From Reyranella sp. (GTDB lineage: Bacteria > Pseudomonadota > Alphaproteobacteria > Reyranellales > Reyranellaceae), in assembly GCF_004297405.1 (NCBI RefSeq), contig NZ_SCVC01000006.1, positions 1-64,000 on the forward strand: DNA of 64,000 nt, given 5' to 3'. The translations under genes and the position numbers were made by a program. Positions 55,782 through 64,000 of the stretch are shown here, in pieces. The notes beneath the pieces were generated by a model. It ran no database searches. It was given only the letters and a program-made list of their open reading frames with translations, and was not told where the DNA came from. Within the stretch, counting starts at the first letter, position 1; each line of letters begins with the position of its first letter.

Positions 55782-56444
55782 TTAGTCCTTCGGCTGCGGG
55801 ACGATGCGCAGGTAGGGCTTCGGCGACTTCCAGCCGCCCGGGAACTTGGCCTTGGCCTGCTCGTCGGAGACGGCGGGGACGATGATCACGTCTTCGCCCT
55901 TCTTCCAGTTCACCGGCGTGGCGACCTGGTGCTTGGCGGTAAGCTGGCAGCTCTCCAGCAGGCGCAGCACTTCGTCGAAGTTGCGGCCGGAGCTCATCGG
56001 ATAGGTGAGCATCGCCTTGATCTTCTTGTCCGGGCCGATGATGAACACCGAACGCACGGTGGCATTGTCGGCGGCGGTGCGGCCTTCCGACGTCGTGCCC
56101 GCGCCTTCCGGCAGCATGTCGTAGGCGGTCGCGACCTTCAGTTCGGGATCGCCGATCATCGGGAAGGTGACGGCGTGGCCTTGAGTCTCCTCGATGTCCT
56201 TCGCCCACTTCGAATGGTTGGTCACCGGATCGACCGAGAGGCCCAGGATCTTGGTGTTGAGCTTGTCGAACTGCGGCTTGAGGCCGGCCATGTAGCCGAG
56301 CTCGGTGGTGCAGACCGGCGTGAAGTCCTTGGGATGCGAGAACAGGATGGCCCAGCTGTCGCCGATCCACTTGTGGAACTCGATCGGGCCCTGTGTCGTC
56401 TCGGCCTGGAAGTCAGGCGCGGTGGAATTGATGCGAAGCGTCAT
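55782..56444 (-). CDS. 1-Cys peroxiredoxin (Prx6-type)
   Basis: A 220-residue peroxiredoxin that reduces peroxides through Cys45 (HPKDFTPVCTTELG). Long C-terminal arm (TPVNWKKGEDVIIVPAVSDE ... PYLRIVPQP) identifies the 1-Cys Prx6/AhpC-TSA subgroup, which lacks the resolving Cys of the 2-Cys type. ATG with AGGAGG seven bases upstream, a strong site. Cytoplasmic. Monocistronic by spacing. Confidence 0.93.
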   Translation of the reverse strand: MTLRINSTAPDFQAETTQGPIEFHKWIGDSWAILFSHPKDFTPVCTTELGYMAGLKPQFDKLNTKILGLSVDPVTNHSKWAKDIEETQGHAVTFPMIGDPELKVATAYDMLPEGAGTTSEGRTAADNATVRSVFIIGPDKKIKAMLTYPMSSGRNFDEVLRLLESCQLTAKHQVATPVNWKKGEDVIIVPAVSDEQAKAKFPGGWKSPKPYLRIVPQPKD

Positions 56445-56512
56445 GGTGAAACCTCCTGTTGGTTCGGAAACCGACTTTGCGGACGCTAACTCAACTCTTC
56501 CCGGGGATCGGG

Positions 56513-57256
56513 TCAAGCCTTGGAAGGAATCCAGCTCAGCAGCCCCAATCCACCATCGACTTCTACCGTCGTACCCACGACATAACGGCCAAATCTTTCC
56601 GACAGTATCGCGACGGCCACCTGCGCGATGTCGTCCGGAGTGCCCGCACGACCGAGAGGGATTTGCGCCACCAGCCCGCCGAGATCGTTGGCCACGAAGC
56701 CGCCGCCCGGAATGGCGCCGGGCGCCAGCGCATTGACGCGAATGCCGTCCGGCGCCAGCACGCGCGCCAGCTCCTTCATCGCCATGGTCATGCCGGCCTT
56801 GGCGGCGCTGTAGTGCGCCAGATTACGCGGCATCAGGCGATGTTGAGAAGTGATCAAAAGGATACGGCCCTTGATCCCTGCGTCACGCATGTGGCGACCG
56901 GTCTCGCGCGCGAGGAAGAAGCCCGAGCGCAGGTTGATGTCGAGCATGGCATCCCACGTCTCCTCGCTGACCGAGAGCGGCGTGTCGACTTCCTGGCGGC
57001 GCGGGCTCGCGGCGTGGACCAGCAGCGAGATCGACCCCAGCTCCTTCACGGCGCTGTCCAGAAGACTCTTCCAGCCGTCGCGCTTCGAGAGGTCGGCGGC
57101 GAGGAAGTCGATGCCGTCGGCGACGGGCGGCGGTGTGATGTCGCTGCCGAGGACGATCGCGCCCTCGGCCTTCAACGCCTGTGCAATGCCGCGACCGATA
57201 CCGCCGGCGCAGCCCGTGACGAGGGCGCGTTCGCCCTCCAGAAGTTTCGTACTCAT
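56513..57256 (-). CDS. SDR-family oxidoreductase
   Basis: A 247-residue short-chain dehydrogenase/reductase: cofactor loop ALVTGCAGGIGRGIAQAL, catalytic Ser in LLITSQHR, Tyr and Lys in HYSAAKAGM, and VNALAPGAIPGGG. NAD(P)H-dependent; substrate unknown. Same strand as the peroxiredoxin, 68 bp away. The start with CAGGAAC upstream removes 13 extra in-frame codons. Confidence 0.9.
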   Translation of the reverse strand: MSTKLLEGERALVTGCAGGIGRGIAQALKAEGAIVLGSDITPPPVADGIDFLAADLSKRDGWKSLLDSAVKELGSISLLVHAASPRRQEVDTPLSVSEETWDAMLDINLRSGFFLARETGRHMRDAGIKGRILLITSQHRLMPRNLAHYSAAKAGMTMAMKELARVLAPDGIRVNALAPGAIPGGGFVANDLGGLVAQIPLGRAGTPDDIAQVAVAILSERFGRYVVGTTVEVDGGLGLLSWIPSKA

Positions 57257-57393
57257 GCCAGATGTTCCTGCCTCTGTTTGACGGCCGTGGCGCACTCCAG
57301 GCCGTTTCGGAAGTCAATTTGGGAATGTTGGTCGGCGTCAGGCCGCCCTATAGTAGCAGGGCGTTCGCGCATCATTGGCTGGGAGAAAAGAAG

Positions 57394-57693
57394 ATGTTTA
57401 GGGGCTTTGCGAAACTGATGCTCGTCGTGGGCATCGGCATGACCGGGGCGGCCTGCGTAGACGACGGCAATCCCGCGCCGCGCAACTACTATCCGGCAGC
57501 GCCGGCGACCTACTATCAGCCTCCGCCGCCGGGCTACAACAACCCGTACTACCGGAACGACGGCAGCGGCTACACCACGGTGACCGTGACGAACCGCGGC
57601 CAGAACGGCAATCGTGACGACGTCGTTCAGCAGCGTGTCGCCTGCGGAAGCCAGTACTACGACGGCTACCGCCAACGAATCGCGCGGTGCTGA
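57394..57693 (+). CDS. Small Tyr/Pro-rich lipoprotein-like protein
   Basis: A 99-residue exported protein: hydrophobic start (FAKLMLVVGIGMTGAAC) with a possible lipobox (GAAC, Cys21), then a Tyr-Pro-rich segment (PRNYYPAAPATYYQPPPPGY) and a C-terminal part with two Cys (VACGSQYYDGYRQRIARC). The last two could be disulfide-linked. ATG with GGGAGA. No known domain; surface location likely. Confidence 0.65.
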   Translation: MFRGFAKLMLVVGIGMTGAACVDDGNPAPRNYYPAAPATYYQPPPPGYNNPYYRNDGSGYTTVTVTNRGQNGNRDDVVQQRVACGSQYYDGYRQRIARC

Positions 57694-57743
57694 TCGCATC
57701 CATGCGCGCGTTCATGTGAAGCGCGCAGAAGTGTAGGCATCGA

Positions 57744-58481
57744 GTGACCAAGACACGATTGGACGTCGCGCTGGTGGAGCGCGGGCTCGCCGAAACGCGC
57801 GCCGCGGCGCAGCGCCTGGTGATGGCGGGGCTCGTCTTCTCGGGCGAACGCCGGCTCGACAAGGCGGGGCAGGCGGTGGCCGACGAAACGACGCTAGAGG
57901 TGCGCGGCCAGCCGCATCCCTATGTCTCGCGCGGCGGGCTGAAGCTGGAACGCGCGCTCGACTTCTTCTCCATTCCTGTGACGGGCCGCATCGCGCTCGA
58001 TGTCGGCTCGTCGACCGGCGGCTTCACCGACTGCCTGCTGCAACGCGGCGCCGCCAAGGTCTATGCCGTCGATGTCGGCACCAACCAGCTCGCCTGGAAG
58101 CTGCGCACCGATCCGCGCGTGGTCTCGATGGAGAAGACCAACATCCGCGATATCACGCGCGCCGAGATTCCCGATCCGATCGAGCTGATCGTCTGCGATG
58201 CCTCGTTCATTGGCCTGCGCACCGCCTTGCCGGCAGCGCTTGCGCTCGCGGCACCCGGCGCGCATCTCGCGGCGCTGATCAAGCCGCAGTTCGAAGTCGG
58301 CAAGGGACGGGTGGGCAAGGGCGGCATCGTGCGCGATCCCGCGCTGCACGACGAAGTCCGCACGACCATCTCGACCTGGCTCGCCGAACAACCCGGCTGG
58401 ACCGTGCTCGGCACCACCGACAGCCCGATCGAGGGCGCGGAGGGCAACAAGGAGTTTTTGATCGCAGGCCAGCGTCAATGA
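57744..58481 (+). CDS. tlyA: TlyA-family rRNA ribose methyltransferase
   Basis: A 245-residue 2'-O-methyltransferase (TlyA/hemolysin A family). N-terminal S4 RNA-binding domain (RLDVALVERGLAETRAAAQR, ~5-65), then an FtsJ-like SAM domain with DVGSSTGGFTDCLL and IKPQFEVGKG. It modifies ribosomal RNA, as shown for mycobacterial TlyA. GTG start. In many alphaproteobacteria tlyA follows dxs, whereas here four genes lie between. Confidence 0.9.
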   Translation: MTKTRLDVALVERGLAETRAAAQRLVMAGLVFSGERRLDKAGQAVADETTLEVRGQPHPYVSRGGLKLERALDFFSIPVTGRIALDVGSSTGGFTDCLLQRGAAKVYAVDVGTNQLAWKLRTDPRVVSMEKTNIRDITRAEIPDPIELIVCDASFIGLRTALPAALALAAPGAHLAALIKPQFEVGKGRVGKGGIVRDPALHDEVRTTISTWLAEQPGWTVLGTTDSPIEGAEGNKEFLIAGQRQ

Positions 58482-58561
58482 GCGGCTCGCTGCCTCGCTG
58501 AAAACGAGCTACAGAACGGCCTCCAGCTTCTGGCGCGTGTCGCCAATACAAGGAGGCTCCC

Positions 58562-59173
58562 ATGGGCAGCTCGCGCAGCCATTGGGAAGATGTCTATGCC
58601 GCCAAGGCCGAGACGGCGGTGAGTTGGTATCAGCGCCATCCGGTGCGCTCGCTGCAGATGATCGTGGCGGCGGCACCGGATCGGGCGGCGCCCGTGATCG
58701 ATATCGGCGGCGGCGCCTCGACCCTGGTCGACGACCTGCTGGCCGAGGGCTTCGGCGATGTCACCGTCCTCGATGTAGCGGAGGCCGCACTCGCGAAATC
58801 GAAAGCGCGGCTCGGATCGGCGAAGAGCAAGGTGTCGTGGATCGTCGCCGACATCACGCAATGGAAAGCGCCGCGGCACTATCAGGTCTGGCACGATCGG
58901 GCGGTGTTCCATTTCCTGACCGACACTGCCCGTCAGGACGCCTACATCGCCGCCCTCGAAGACGCCACCCGGCCCGGCGCGACGGTGATCATGGCGACAT
59001 TCGCGCTCGACGGCCCCGAAAAGTGCAGCGGCCTTCCGGTGCAGCGATACAGCCCGCAAACCCTGGCGGCGCGGTTGGGGCGCTCCTTCCAGTTGATCGA
59101 CGAGGCGCGGGAAACGCACATGACTCCCGGCGGATCAGAGCAGCACTTTTCCTACGCGGTGCTGCGCCGCTAA
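58562..59173 (+). CDS. Class I SAM-dependent methyltransferase
   Basis: A 203-residue methyltransferase: WEDVYAAKAETAVSWYQRHP at the start, SAM motif VIDIGGGASTLVDDLL, DVAEAALAKSKARLG (acidic after motif II), and WIVADITQW. It resembles small methyltransferases often described as thiopurine- or tellurite-resistance-like; the substrate is unknown. ATG with AAGGAGG seven bases upstream. Overlaps the end of the convergent rRNA methyltransferase by 4 bp. Confidence 0.85.
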   Translation: MGSSRSHWEDVYAAKAETAVSWYQRHPVRSLQMIVAAAPDRAAPVIDIGGGASTLVDDLLAEGFGDVTVLDVAEAALAKSKARLGSAKSKVSWIVADITQWKAPRHYQVWHDRAVFHFLTDTARQDAYIAALEDATRPGATVIMATFALDGPEKCSGLPVQRYSPQTLAARLGRSFQLIDEARETHMTPGGSEQHFSYAVLRR

Positions 59174-60150
59174 CGAACCGCCTTCGTGATCTTGAACTTG
59201 TTGTTGTCGGCGAGCGTTTCGAAGCTGGTGAAGTTCGCCTTGAGCGTGGGCTCGTAGGGCAGGCCGCGGTTGGCGACCATGTAGAGGCGGCCGCCGGGCT
59301 TCAGCGCGCGCGACGCGGCCTCGATGATCTGCTGGCCGAGCGATGGCGTGGCGGCGCGGCCGCTGTGGAAGGGCGGGTTGCAGACGATGGCGTCGTAGGT
59401 CGCGGGTGCGGCTTCGGTCACGAGATCGAGCCAGTGGAACTTCGCCCGTGCATCGGTGACGTTCACCTCGGCGGCTTCGAGCGCGCGATGCTCGGCGTCG
59501 ATGCCGTCGATGCTCATGACGCCAGGGCAGTGGGCCAGCACATGGCGCGCGAGGAACCCCCAGCCGCAGCCGAAGTCGGCGACCGATCCCGCGAGATCGC
59601 TCGGCAAATGCTGAACGAGAAGGGCCGATCCGTCGTCGACGCGATCCCAGGAGAAGAGGCCGGGCTGGCTTTTCCAGGAACCGTCGCCGACCGGCTGCAA
59701 TGTGGCGAGCTGGCGCCAGTAGTCGGGCGGGGCACGCTCGCCCTTGGCGAACCAGAAGACGCGGCTGTGGAACTTGAAAAGCTGGTTCGCGCCGTCGAAC
59801 GCCTTGGCGACGTTCTTCTCCAGGCTCGCCGCGCCGTCTTCGTTGGCGCCAGCGCAGGCCAGCACGCCGCCGGGCACGAGAAGATCCCAGGCGCGCGCGA
59901 TGTTGGCGAAGTTCTCTTCCTTGTGCTTGGTCAACAGCACGAGGCCCTGTCCGTAGCCCGTCTCCGTGAGGCGCGGCACGACCTTCCAGTGCGCGCGCTT
60001 CAGGCGCAGGTACTCCGGCCGCAGCGACTGCTCGGCATCGACATCGCCCAACGTGCCCGGCTCGGCACGCAGCAGGAACGTCCGTCCCTCCGGAGCGACG
60101 AGCGCGCCGATCTCGAAGGCATGGGCGAGCGCCCGCCCGGCCTGGCTCAT
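59170..60150 (-). CDS. RsmC-like 16S rRNA guanine methyltransferase
   Basis: A 326-residue protein of the RsmC/RlmG class: two methyltransferase-like domains, the second with DFGCGWGFLARHVLAH, and the RNA-guanine-N2 motif NPPFH in IVCNPPFHSGRAA. E. coli RsmC methylates G1207 of 16S rRNA; that is the best guess here. ATG with GGAG at eight to nine bases. The first domain is degenerate, as is usual in the family. Confidence 0.82.
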   Translation of the reverse strand: MSQAGRALAHAFEIGALVAPEGRTFLLRAEPGTLGDVDAEQSLRPEYLRLKRAHWKVVPRLTETGYGQGLVLLTKHKEENFANIARAWDLLVPGGVLACAGANEDGAASLEKNVAKAFDGANQLFKFHSRVFWFAKGERAPPDYWRQLATLQPVGDGSWKSQPGLFSWDRVDDGSALLVQHLPSDLAGSVADFGCGWGFLARHVLAHCPGVMSIDGIDAEHRALEAAEVNVTDARAKFHWLDLVTEAAPATYDAIVCNPPFHSGRAATPSLGQQIIEAASRALKPGGRLYMVANRGLPYEPTLKANFTSFETLADNNKFKITKAVR

Positions 60151-60171
60151 GGTGGGAGTCTCCTCAATGCT

Positions 60172-60236
60172 GGGGGCGCGCCAGTCCACTGGCGCGGTCA
60201 TGATCATGAATCGCGCGACTGGAGTCGCGCGCCCCC
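60172..60236. repeat. Intergenic dyad repeat, family A
   Basis: GGGGGCGCGCCAGTCCACTG GCGCG, GTCATGATCATGAAT, CGCGCGACTGGAGTCGCGCG CCCCC. The second inner stem (CGACTGGAGTCG) has changed on both sides together, keeping the pairing. Lies between alcohol dehydrogenase and the RsmC-like gene. Confidence 0.9.
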
Positions 60237-60249
60237 GGCATGCTTCTGC

Positions 60250-61302
60250 TTAAGGCACCAGAACCGCGCGGCCCATGATGAGGCCCTTGCGCAGTTCCTG
60301 CAGCGTGGCATCGGCTTCGTCGAGCTTGCGCTTGATGACCGGCACGGGCGTCACCTTGCCGGCGGTGACGAGGTCCATCATCTCCTTCATCTCGGCCGGG
60401 CTGCCGGTGACGGAACCCACGATCTGGCAGCCGGTGAAGGCGAACATCGGCAGTGGGATCGAGAAATTGCCGCCGAACAGGCCGACGATGATCAGCCGGC
60501 CACCGCGGCCGAGCGCCTTCAGGCCAAACTGCGCCGAGCTTTCCGCGCCGACGAAGTCGATGGCCGCGCCCACGCCGGTGCCGCCGGTCAGTTCCTGGAT
60601 CTGCTTGCGCGCATCCTTGTCGCGCGGATCGAGCGCGGCGATGGCGCCGTTCTCCAGCGCGAGCTTGCGCTTGTTCTCGTCGATGTCGGCCACGATCGGC
60701 TGATGGCCCAGCACCGACTTGGCGAAGCGCACGCCCATCAGGCCGACGCCGCCGGCGCCGATCACCAGGATCGGCTTGCCGCCATCCTGGCCGACCGCCT
60801 TCTTGACCGCGCCGAACGCCGTGATGCCAGAGCAGGCATAGAGGCAGGCCAGTTCCACCGGCAGGTTGCCGTAGGGATAGAGATATTTCGCATGCGGCAC
60901 GAGGACATGGTCGGCATAGCCGCCGTCGTTGTTGACGCCGAGCGCGCGCGGGGTCGGGCAGAGATGCTCGATGCCGCCGTTGCAGTACCAGCACTTGCCG
61001 CAGCCGATCCAGGGATAGACCACCGCGTTGTCGCCGACCTTGGCGCCCTTCGCGTCGGGACCGACGGCGACCACTTCGCCCACGATCTCGTGGCCCATGG
61101 TGCGCGGCGGGTTCATGGTCTTCTGCGTCGAGACCTTGTTGCCGCCGCCCATGTCGAAGAAGCCTTCCCACAGATGGACGTCGCTGTGGCAGACGCCGGC
61201 AGCGGTGACGCGCACCAGCACTTCCGTGCCCTGCGGGGCGGGGTTCGTCTCCTCGACCTTCTGCAGCGGCTTGCCGAATTCGACGACCTTGTAGCTCTTC
61301 AT
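60250..61302 (-). CDS. Zinc-dependent alcohol dehydrogenase
   Basis: A 350-residue medium-chain dehydrogenase. Catalytic zinc ligands Cys and His in AGVCHSDVHLW and GHEIVGE; structural zinc in GCGKCWYCNGGIEHLC (four Cys); NAD(P) loop VIGAGGVGLMGV. It interconverts alcohols and aldehydes; substrate unknown. ATG with GGGAG upstream. Confidence 0.92.
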   Translation of the reverse strand: MKSYKVVEFGKPLQKVEETNPAPQGTEVLVRVTAAGVCHSDVHLWEGFFDMGGGNKVSTQKTMNPPRTMGHEIVGEVVAVGPDAKGAKVGDNAVVYPWIGCGKCWYCNGGIEHLCPTPRALGVNNDGGYADHVLVPHAKYLYPYGNLPVELACLYACSGITAFGAVKKAVGQDGGKPILVIGAGGVGLMGVRFAKSVLGHQPIVADIDENKRKLALENGAIAALDPRDKDARKQIQELTGGTGVGAAIDFVGAESSAQFGLKALGRGGRLIIVGLFGGNFSIPLPMFAFTGCQIVGSVTGSPAEMKEMMDLVTAGKVTPVPVIKRKLDEADATLQELRKGLIMGRAVLVP

Positions 61303-61451
61303 GGCGCAACTCCCGTGACTTCTTCCGGCGCCAGCATAAAGCATCTGGAGGTCGTTCATGCCAGCACTGCGACGACGCGTGCTGGTGGTGAAATCACTCG
61401 ATGGGATCTCCTTTGATGTCATTGACGAGAGTTACTGAGCGGTAACGTTTC

Positions 61452-61475
61452 TTCGAAAGTTTCGAAACTTTCGAA
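61452..61475. promoter_or_regulatory. 24-bp perfect palindrome upstream of the Liv-type operon
   Basis: Perfect dyad with left arm TTCGAAAGTTTC and right arm GAAACTTTCGAA, about 82 bp before the binding-protein start. It is made of nested TTCGAA/GTTTCGAAAC units. It is likely an operator; the family of regulator cannot be told. Confidence 0.6.
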
Positions 61476-61556
61476 AATCCGTTTACAGCTCGAAGATGTT
61501 TCGCCACGATGCCCCGCGACGGCGCGCCAAAAACAATGCGCCGCGCGGAGGAAACG

Positions 61557-62783
61557 ATGACTAAAGGGATGGGCGCGTCGCGTCGGCGCACTTTCTTGGG
61601 CGGAGCACTGGCTGCGACGGCGGGGCTGATGGCAGCGCCGGCAATCGTGCGCGCGGCGCCTTCAGGCAAGCCGGTCCGCGTCGGCGGCACGCTGTCGCTG
61701 ACGGGCTTCCTGGCGCAGACCGCCGTCATCCACAAGATCGCCTCGGAGATCATGGTCGAGGAGATCAACAGCCGTGATGGCTTCCTCGGCCGGCCGGTCG
61801 AATTCATCCTGCTCGACGACCAGTCAAAGCCCGACGTGGCGCGCAGCCTCTACGAGAAGCTGATCACCGTCGACAAGGTCGACCTGATACAGGGGCCATA
61901 TGCGACCGCACCGATCCTGGCGGCGATGGGCGTGGCGCAGCGCTACGGCAAGGTGATGATCCAGAGCAGCATGGGTATCCCCAAGCTGCAGACCTACGAC
62001 ATGGCGTTTCCCGCGACGCCGTTCGGGCCGGAGCCGGACAAGAGCTATCCCAACGTTCTGCTCGATGCGATGGCGACGCTCTCGCCCGCGCCCAAGACGA
62101 TGGTGGTGCTGACCAGCAAGTTCCCGTCGGCGCAGTTCATGGCGCAGGGCATGCGCGTCGAGGCCGAGAAGCGCGGCGTGAAGGTGCCGCTCTTTCTCGA
62201 ATACGAAGCCGGCAACCGCGACTTCGGCGCCATCGCTGCCCGCGTGAAGGAAGCCAACGCCGATTTCCTGTGGGTCGGCTCGCTGGGCCTGGAGAGCAAC
62301 CAGATCCTCGAGGCGTTGCGCAAGCTCGACTACAAGCCGAAGAACAGCTTCCACCTCTATCCCGCGCCGGGCCCGCTCGCGCTCTCGCCCGACGGCAACC
62401 TCGTCTGGTGCTCGACCTTCCTCGAACCCGACGAGCCCTTCATGAGCCGGCCGGGCGTGAAGAGGATCGCCGAGCTCTACAAGGAGCGCGCGACCAAGGC
62501 GAACCTGCCGTATCCCATCATCGACGCGCAGGCCGCCGGCATGGTGTCGGAGTGGCAGATCCTTGAGCAGGGCGTGAACGGCGCCAAGAGCCTGGAGGAC
62601 AAGGCGATCGCCGCCTGGCTGAAGAAGAACGTCGTCAACACGATCTACGGCCCCACCAAGTTCGACGGCCCCTTTAACCACGGCGCGCCGGCTCAGTTGA
62701 TCCGCCAGGTTCAAAACAAGGAATGGAAGGTCGTCTGGCCGAAGGAGTTCGCCGCCCCCGGCGTGAAGCTGATCGGGGGCTGA
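61557..62783 (+). CDS. Liv-type ABC transporter substrate-binding protein
   Basis: A 408-residue periplasmic binding protein of the branched-chain amino-acid (Peripla_BP_6) class. Twin-arginine signal SRRRTFLGGALAAT, then VRVGGTLSLTGFLAQTA, IMVEEINSRDGFLGRPVEF and DDQSKPDVARSLYEKLI. Ligand may be a branched-chain amino acid, amide or aromatic acid; not evident. ATG with GGAGGAAACG upstream. First gene of the importer; permease genes follow. Confidence 0.9.
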   Translation: MTKGMGASRRRTFLGGALAATAGLMAAPAIVRAAPSGKPVRVGGTLSLTGFLAQTAVIHKIASEIMVEEINSRDGFLGRPVEFILLDDQSKPDVARSLYEKLITVDKVDLIQGPYATAPILAAMGVAQRYGKVMIQSSMGIPKLQTYDMAFPATPFGPEPDKSYPNVLLDAMATLSPAPKTMVVLTSKFPSAQFMAQGMRVEAEKRGVKVPLFLEYEAGNRDFGAIAARVKEANADFLWVGSLGLESNQILEALRKLDYKPKNSFHLYPAPGPLALSPDGNLVWCSTFLEPDEPFMSRPGVKRIAELYKERATKANLPYPIIDAQAAGMVSEWQILEQGVNGAKSLEDKAIAAWLKKNVVNTIYGPTKFDGPFNHGAPAQLIRQVQNKEWKVVWPKEFAAPGVKLIGG

Positions 62784-62796
62784 GGGTGAAAACCTT

Positions 62797-62812
62797 GTGC
62801 AATCGATTGCAC
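62797..62812 (+). promoter_or_regulatory. CpG-centred 16-bp palindrome before livH (LacI-type operator)
   Basis: GTGCAATCGATTGCAC, identical to the site before the Bug receptor at 25,178, with the AAG / CTT flank also shared. It sits between the binding-protein stop and the permease start, an unusual place within an operon, suggesting separate control of the permease genes. Confidence 0.6.
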
Positions 62813-62823
62813 GGCGTCCGCAC

Positions 62824-63678
62824 ATGATGCCGAGCGGGACGCTGCTGGGGCAGGCGTTGATATCGGGTGTGCTGGCGGGCGGGATGTACGGGTTGCTGGC
62901 GCTGGGGCTCAGCCTCAGCTGGGGCCTACTGCGGCTGGTCAATCTCAGCCACTTCGCACTGGCTTTCCTCGCCGCCTATCTGACCTACGAGATGGGCACG
63001 ACCTACCACATCGAGCCGTGGTGGTCGGTGCTGGTGATCGTGCCGGCGATGTTCGCCATCGGCCTCGTGCAGCACTGGCTGTTCGACCGCTTCAAGGTGA
63101 ACGAGCTGGCCTCGCTGCTGATCACCTTCAGCTTCGCGGTCATGCTCGAAGTTGGCATCCAGCTCTACTGGACGGCCGACTACCGCCGCTTCGAGACTCA
63201 CTACTCGACCTGGTCGATCAAAGCCGGGCCTTTCTACATCCCGGTGCTGGAGCTGATCCTCTGCCTCGTGGCGGGCGTGCTGGCCTGGGGGACGTGGCTG
63301 TGGCTGCGCAAGACCTATGTCGGCAAGGCCCTGCGGGCCAGCGCCGAGGATGCCGACATCGCGGCGGCCTATGGCGTCGACCACAAGAAGCTCGCCTATC
63401 TTCTCTCCGGTCTCGGCGCCGCCTATGCCGGCGTCGCGGGCACCTTCATCGCTCTGATCGCGACCTTGGCGCCGGCGCAGATCTGGGCGTGGCTGGGCGT
63501 GGTCTTCGCCGTCGTCATCATCGGGCGGCTCGGCAATCCGTTGGGCGCGCTGTTCGCCGGCATGCTGATCGGCGCCAGCGAGTCCGTCGCCATGGCGGTG
63601 CTCAGTCCGGCCTGGGCGCCGGTCGTGTCCTTCTCGGTGCTGATCGCCATCCTGCTCTGGGATCCGGAGTGGTCATGA
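62824..63678 (+). CDS. Liv-type ABC permease (LivH-like)
   Basis: A 284-residue inner-membrane permease with the LivH signature LGQALISGVLAGGMYGLLALGLSL and YVGKALRASAEDADIAAAYGVDHKKLAYLLSGLGAAYAG (split here as YVGKALRASAED and AYGVDHKKLA). Eight or so hydrophobic segments. The ATG is used rather than an upstream GTG that lies inside the palindrome; the start is uncertain by one codon (MM). Its stop overlaps the next start (ATGA). Confidence 0.9.
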   Translation: MMPSGTLLGQALISGVLAGGMYGLLALGLSLSWGLLRLVNLSHFALAFLAAYLTYEMGTTYHIEPWWSVLVIVPAMFAIGLVQHWLFDRFKVNELASLLITFSFAVMLEVGIQLYWTADYRRFETHYSTWSIKAGPFYIPVLELILCLVAGVLAWGTWLWLRKTYVGKALRASAEDADIAAAYGVDHKKLAYLLSGLGAAYAGVAGTFIALIATLAPAQIWAWLGVVFAVVIIGRLGNPLGALFAGMLIGASESVAMAVLSPAWAPVVSFSVLIAILLWDPEWS

Positions 63679-64000
63679 GCGTCGCGAAGAACGTTCCCAA
63701 GATCGCCGCCGTCCTCGGCATCGTCGCCTTCGCGATCCTGCCGACGGCGGGCCTGCCGGCCTTCTACGACTCCTTCTTCTATCTCGTCTTCTTCTGGGTC
63801 TCGCTGGCGACGAGCTGGGCGCTGCTCTCGGGCTTCGCGGGCTATTTCAGCCTGGGCCACGCCGCCTTCTTCGGCGTCGGCATGTACACGACGGCCACTT
63901 TGACGACGCAGGCCAACGTGCCGTTCCTCGCAACCATTCCGGCGGCCGGTGCGCTGGCCGCCCTGCTGGGTGTCGGCATCGGCGCGGTCGTGTTCCGCAT
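63675..64000 (+). CDS. Liv-type ABC permease (LivM-like), 5' part
   Basis: The first ~108 codons of the second permease, cut by the window end. It begins MSVAKNVPKIAAVLGIVAF, with hydrophobic segments and the LivM-typical SWALLSGFAGYFSLGHAAFFG motif (split here as WALLSGFAGYFSLGHA and AFFG). Starts inside the livH stop (4-bp overlap). The ATPase genes would lie beyond the window. Confidence 0.88.
   Translation, partial: MSVAKNVPKIAAVLGIVAFAILPTAGLPAFYDSFFYLVFFWVSLATSWALLSGFAGYFSLGHAAFFGVGMYTTATLTTQANVPFLATIPAAGALAALLGVGIGAVVFR

Noticed and set aside
62797..62823. A GTG start for livH inside the palindrome
   Set aside because: It adds a basic segment not typical of LivH and would place the operator in the coding region; the ATG at 62824 fits the family start.

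Overview
The window is GC-rich (by eye about 65%), densely packed bacterial chromosome. Several traits point to Alphaproteobacteria: the xseB-ispA-dxs gene order, two DUF899 genes, an FNR/FnrN-type regulator with a CX2CX7C cluster, Bug-family and Liv-type transport genes, a GAAC-N7-GAAC element and many short dyad repeats between genes. A Reyranella- or Rhodospirillales-like soil or water organism would fit, but that is inference. No rRNA, tRNA, CRISPR array, transposase or phage gene was seen.

Layout. 1-9 kb: a tandem array of sedolisin-type (S53) peptidases with a C-terminal DUF4114 domain. It holds two intact genes, one internally deleted and frameshifted remnant, and the 3' end of a fourth copy at the window edge. 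A CoiA-like nuclease gene bounded by an inverted ~80-bp repeat sits inside it. 9-14 kb: small accessory genes, including two VOC proteins, an orphan lasso-peptide-type precursor, a DUF4142 / FNR-like regulator / DUF4142 sandwich, and a MerR-type regulator fused to a P-loop domain. 14-27 kb: mixed housekeeping and accessory genes, including two DUF899 proteins, GNAT acetyltransferases, an acyl-CoA synthetase with a histone-H1-like N-terminal tail, an ion channel, a Bug receptor and a pair of secreted paralogues. 27-31 kb: propionyl-CoA synthetase and a 3-hydroxyacyl-CoA dehydrogenase.

32-36 kb: a three-gene signalling operon of vWA protein, PP2C phosphatase and membrane-anchored kinase (a TerY-P-like triad), ending at a clear intrinsic terminator. 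37-43 kb: a TetR regulator divergent from a membrane protein with two matching operators, then a beta-oxidation operon (acyl-CoA dehydrogenase, thiolase, FadB-type bifunctional enzyme). 44-50 kb: a GyrI-like protein, tandem 2'-5' RNA ligase-like proteins, a second membrane-anchored Ser/Thr kinase, a RibD-type reductase, a thioesterase and an IclR regulator. 51-58 kb: xseB-ispA-dxs supply the start of isoprenoid synthesis, and tlyA, often next in line, is displaced by four unrelated genes. 58-64 kb: two methyltransferases, a zinc alcohol dehydrogenase and the first genes of a Liv-type ABC importer.

The most striking genome-scale feature is four families of intergenic dyad repeats (called A-D here). 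Their outer stems are constant, but the hairpin tips are swapped or enlarged between copies. One 18-bp mini-hairpin occurs in the tips of two different families, and one family-A copy encodes the last residues and stop codon of dxs. Regulatory dyads are also common: an identical 16-bp CpG-centred palindrome precedes two transporter genes 37 kb apart, and paired 16-bp operators lie between tetR and its neighbour.
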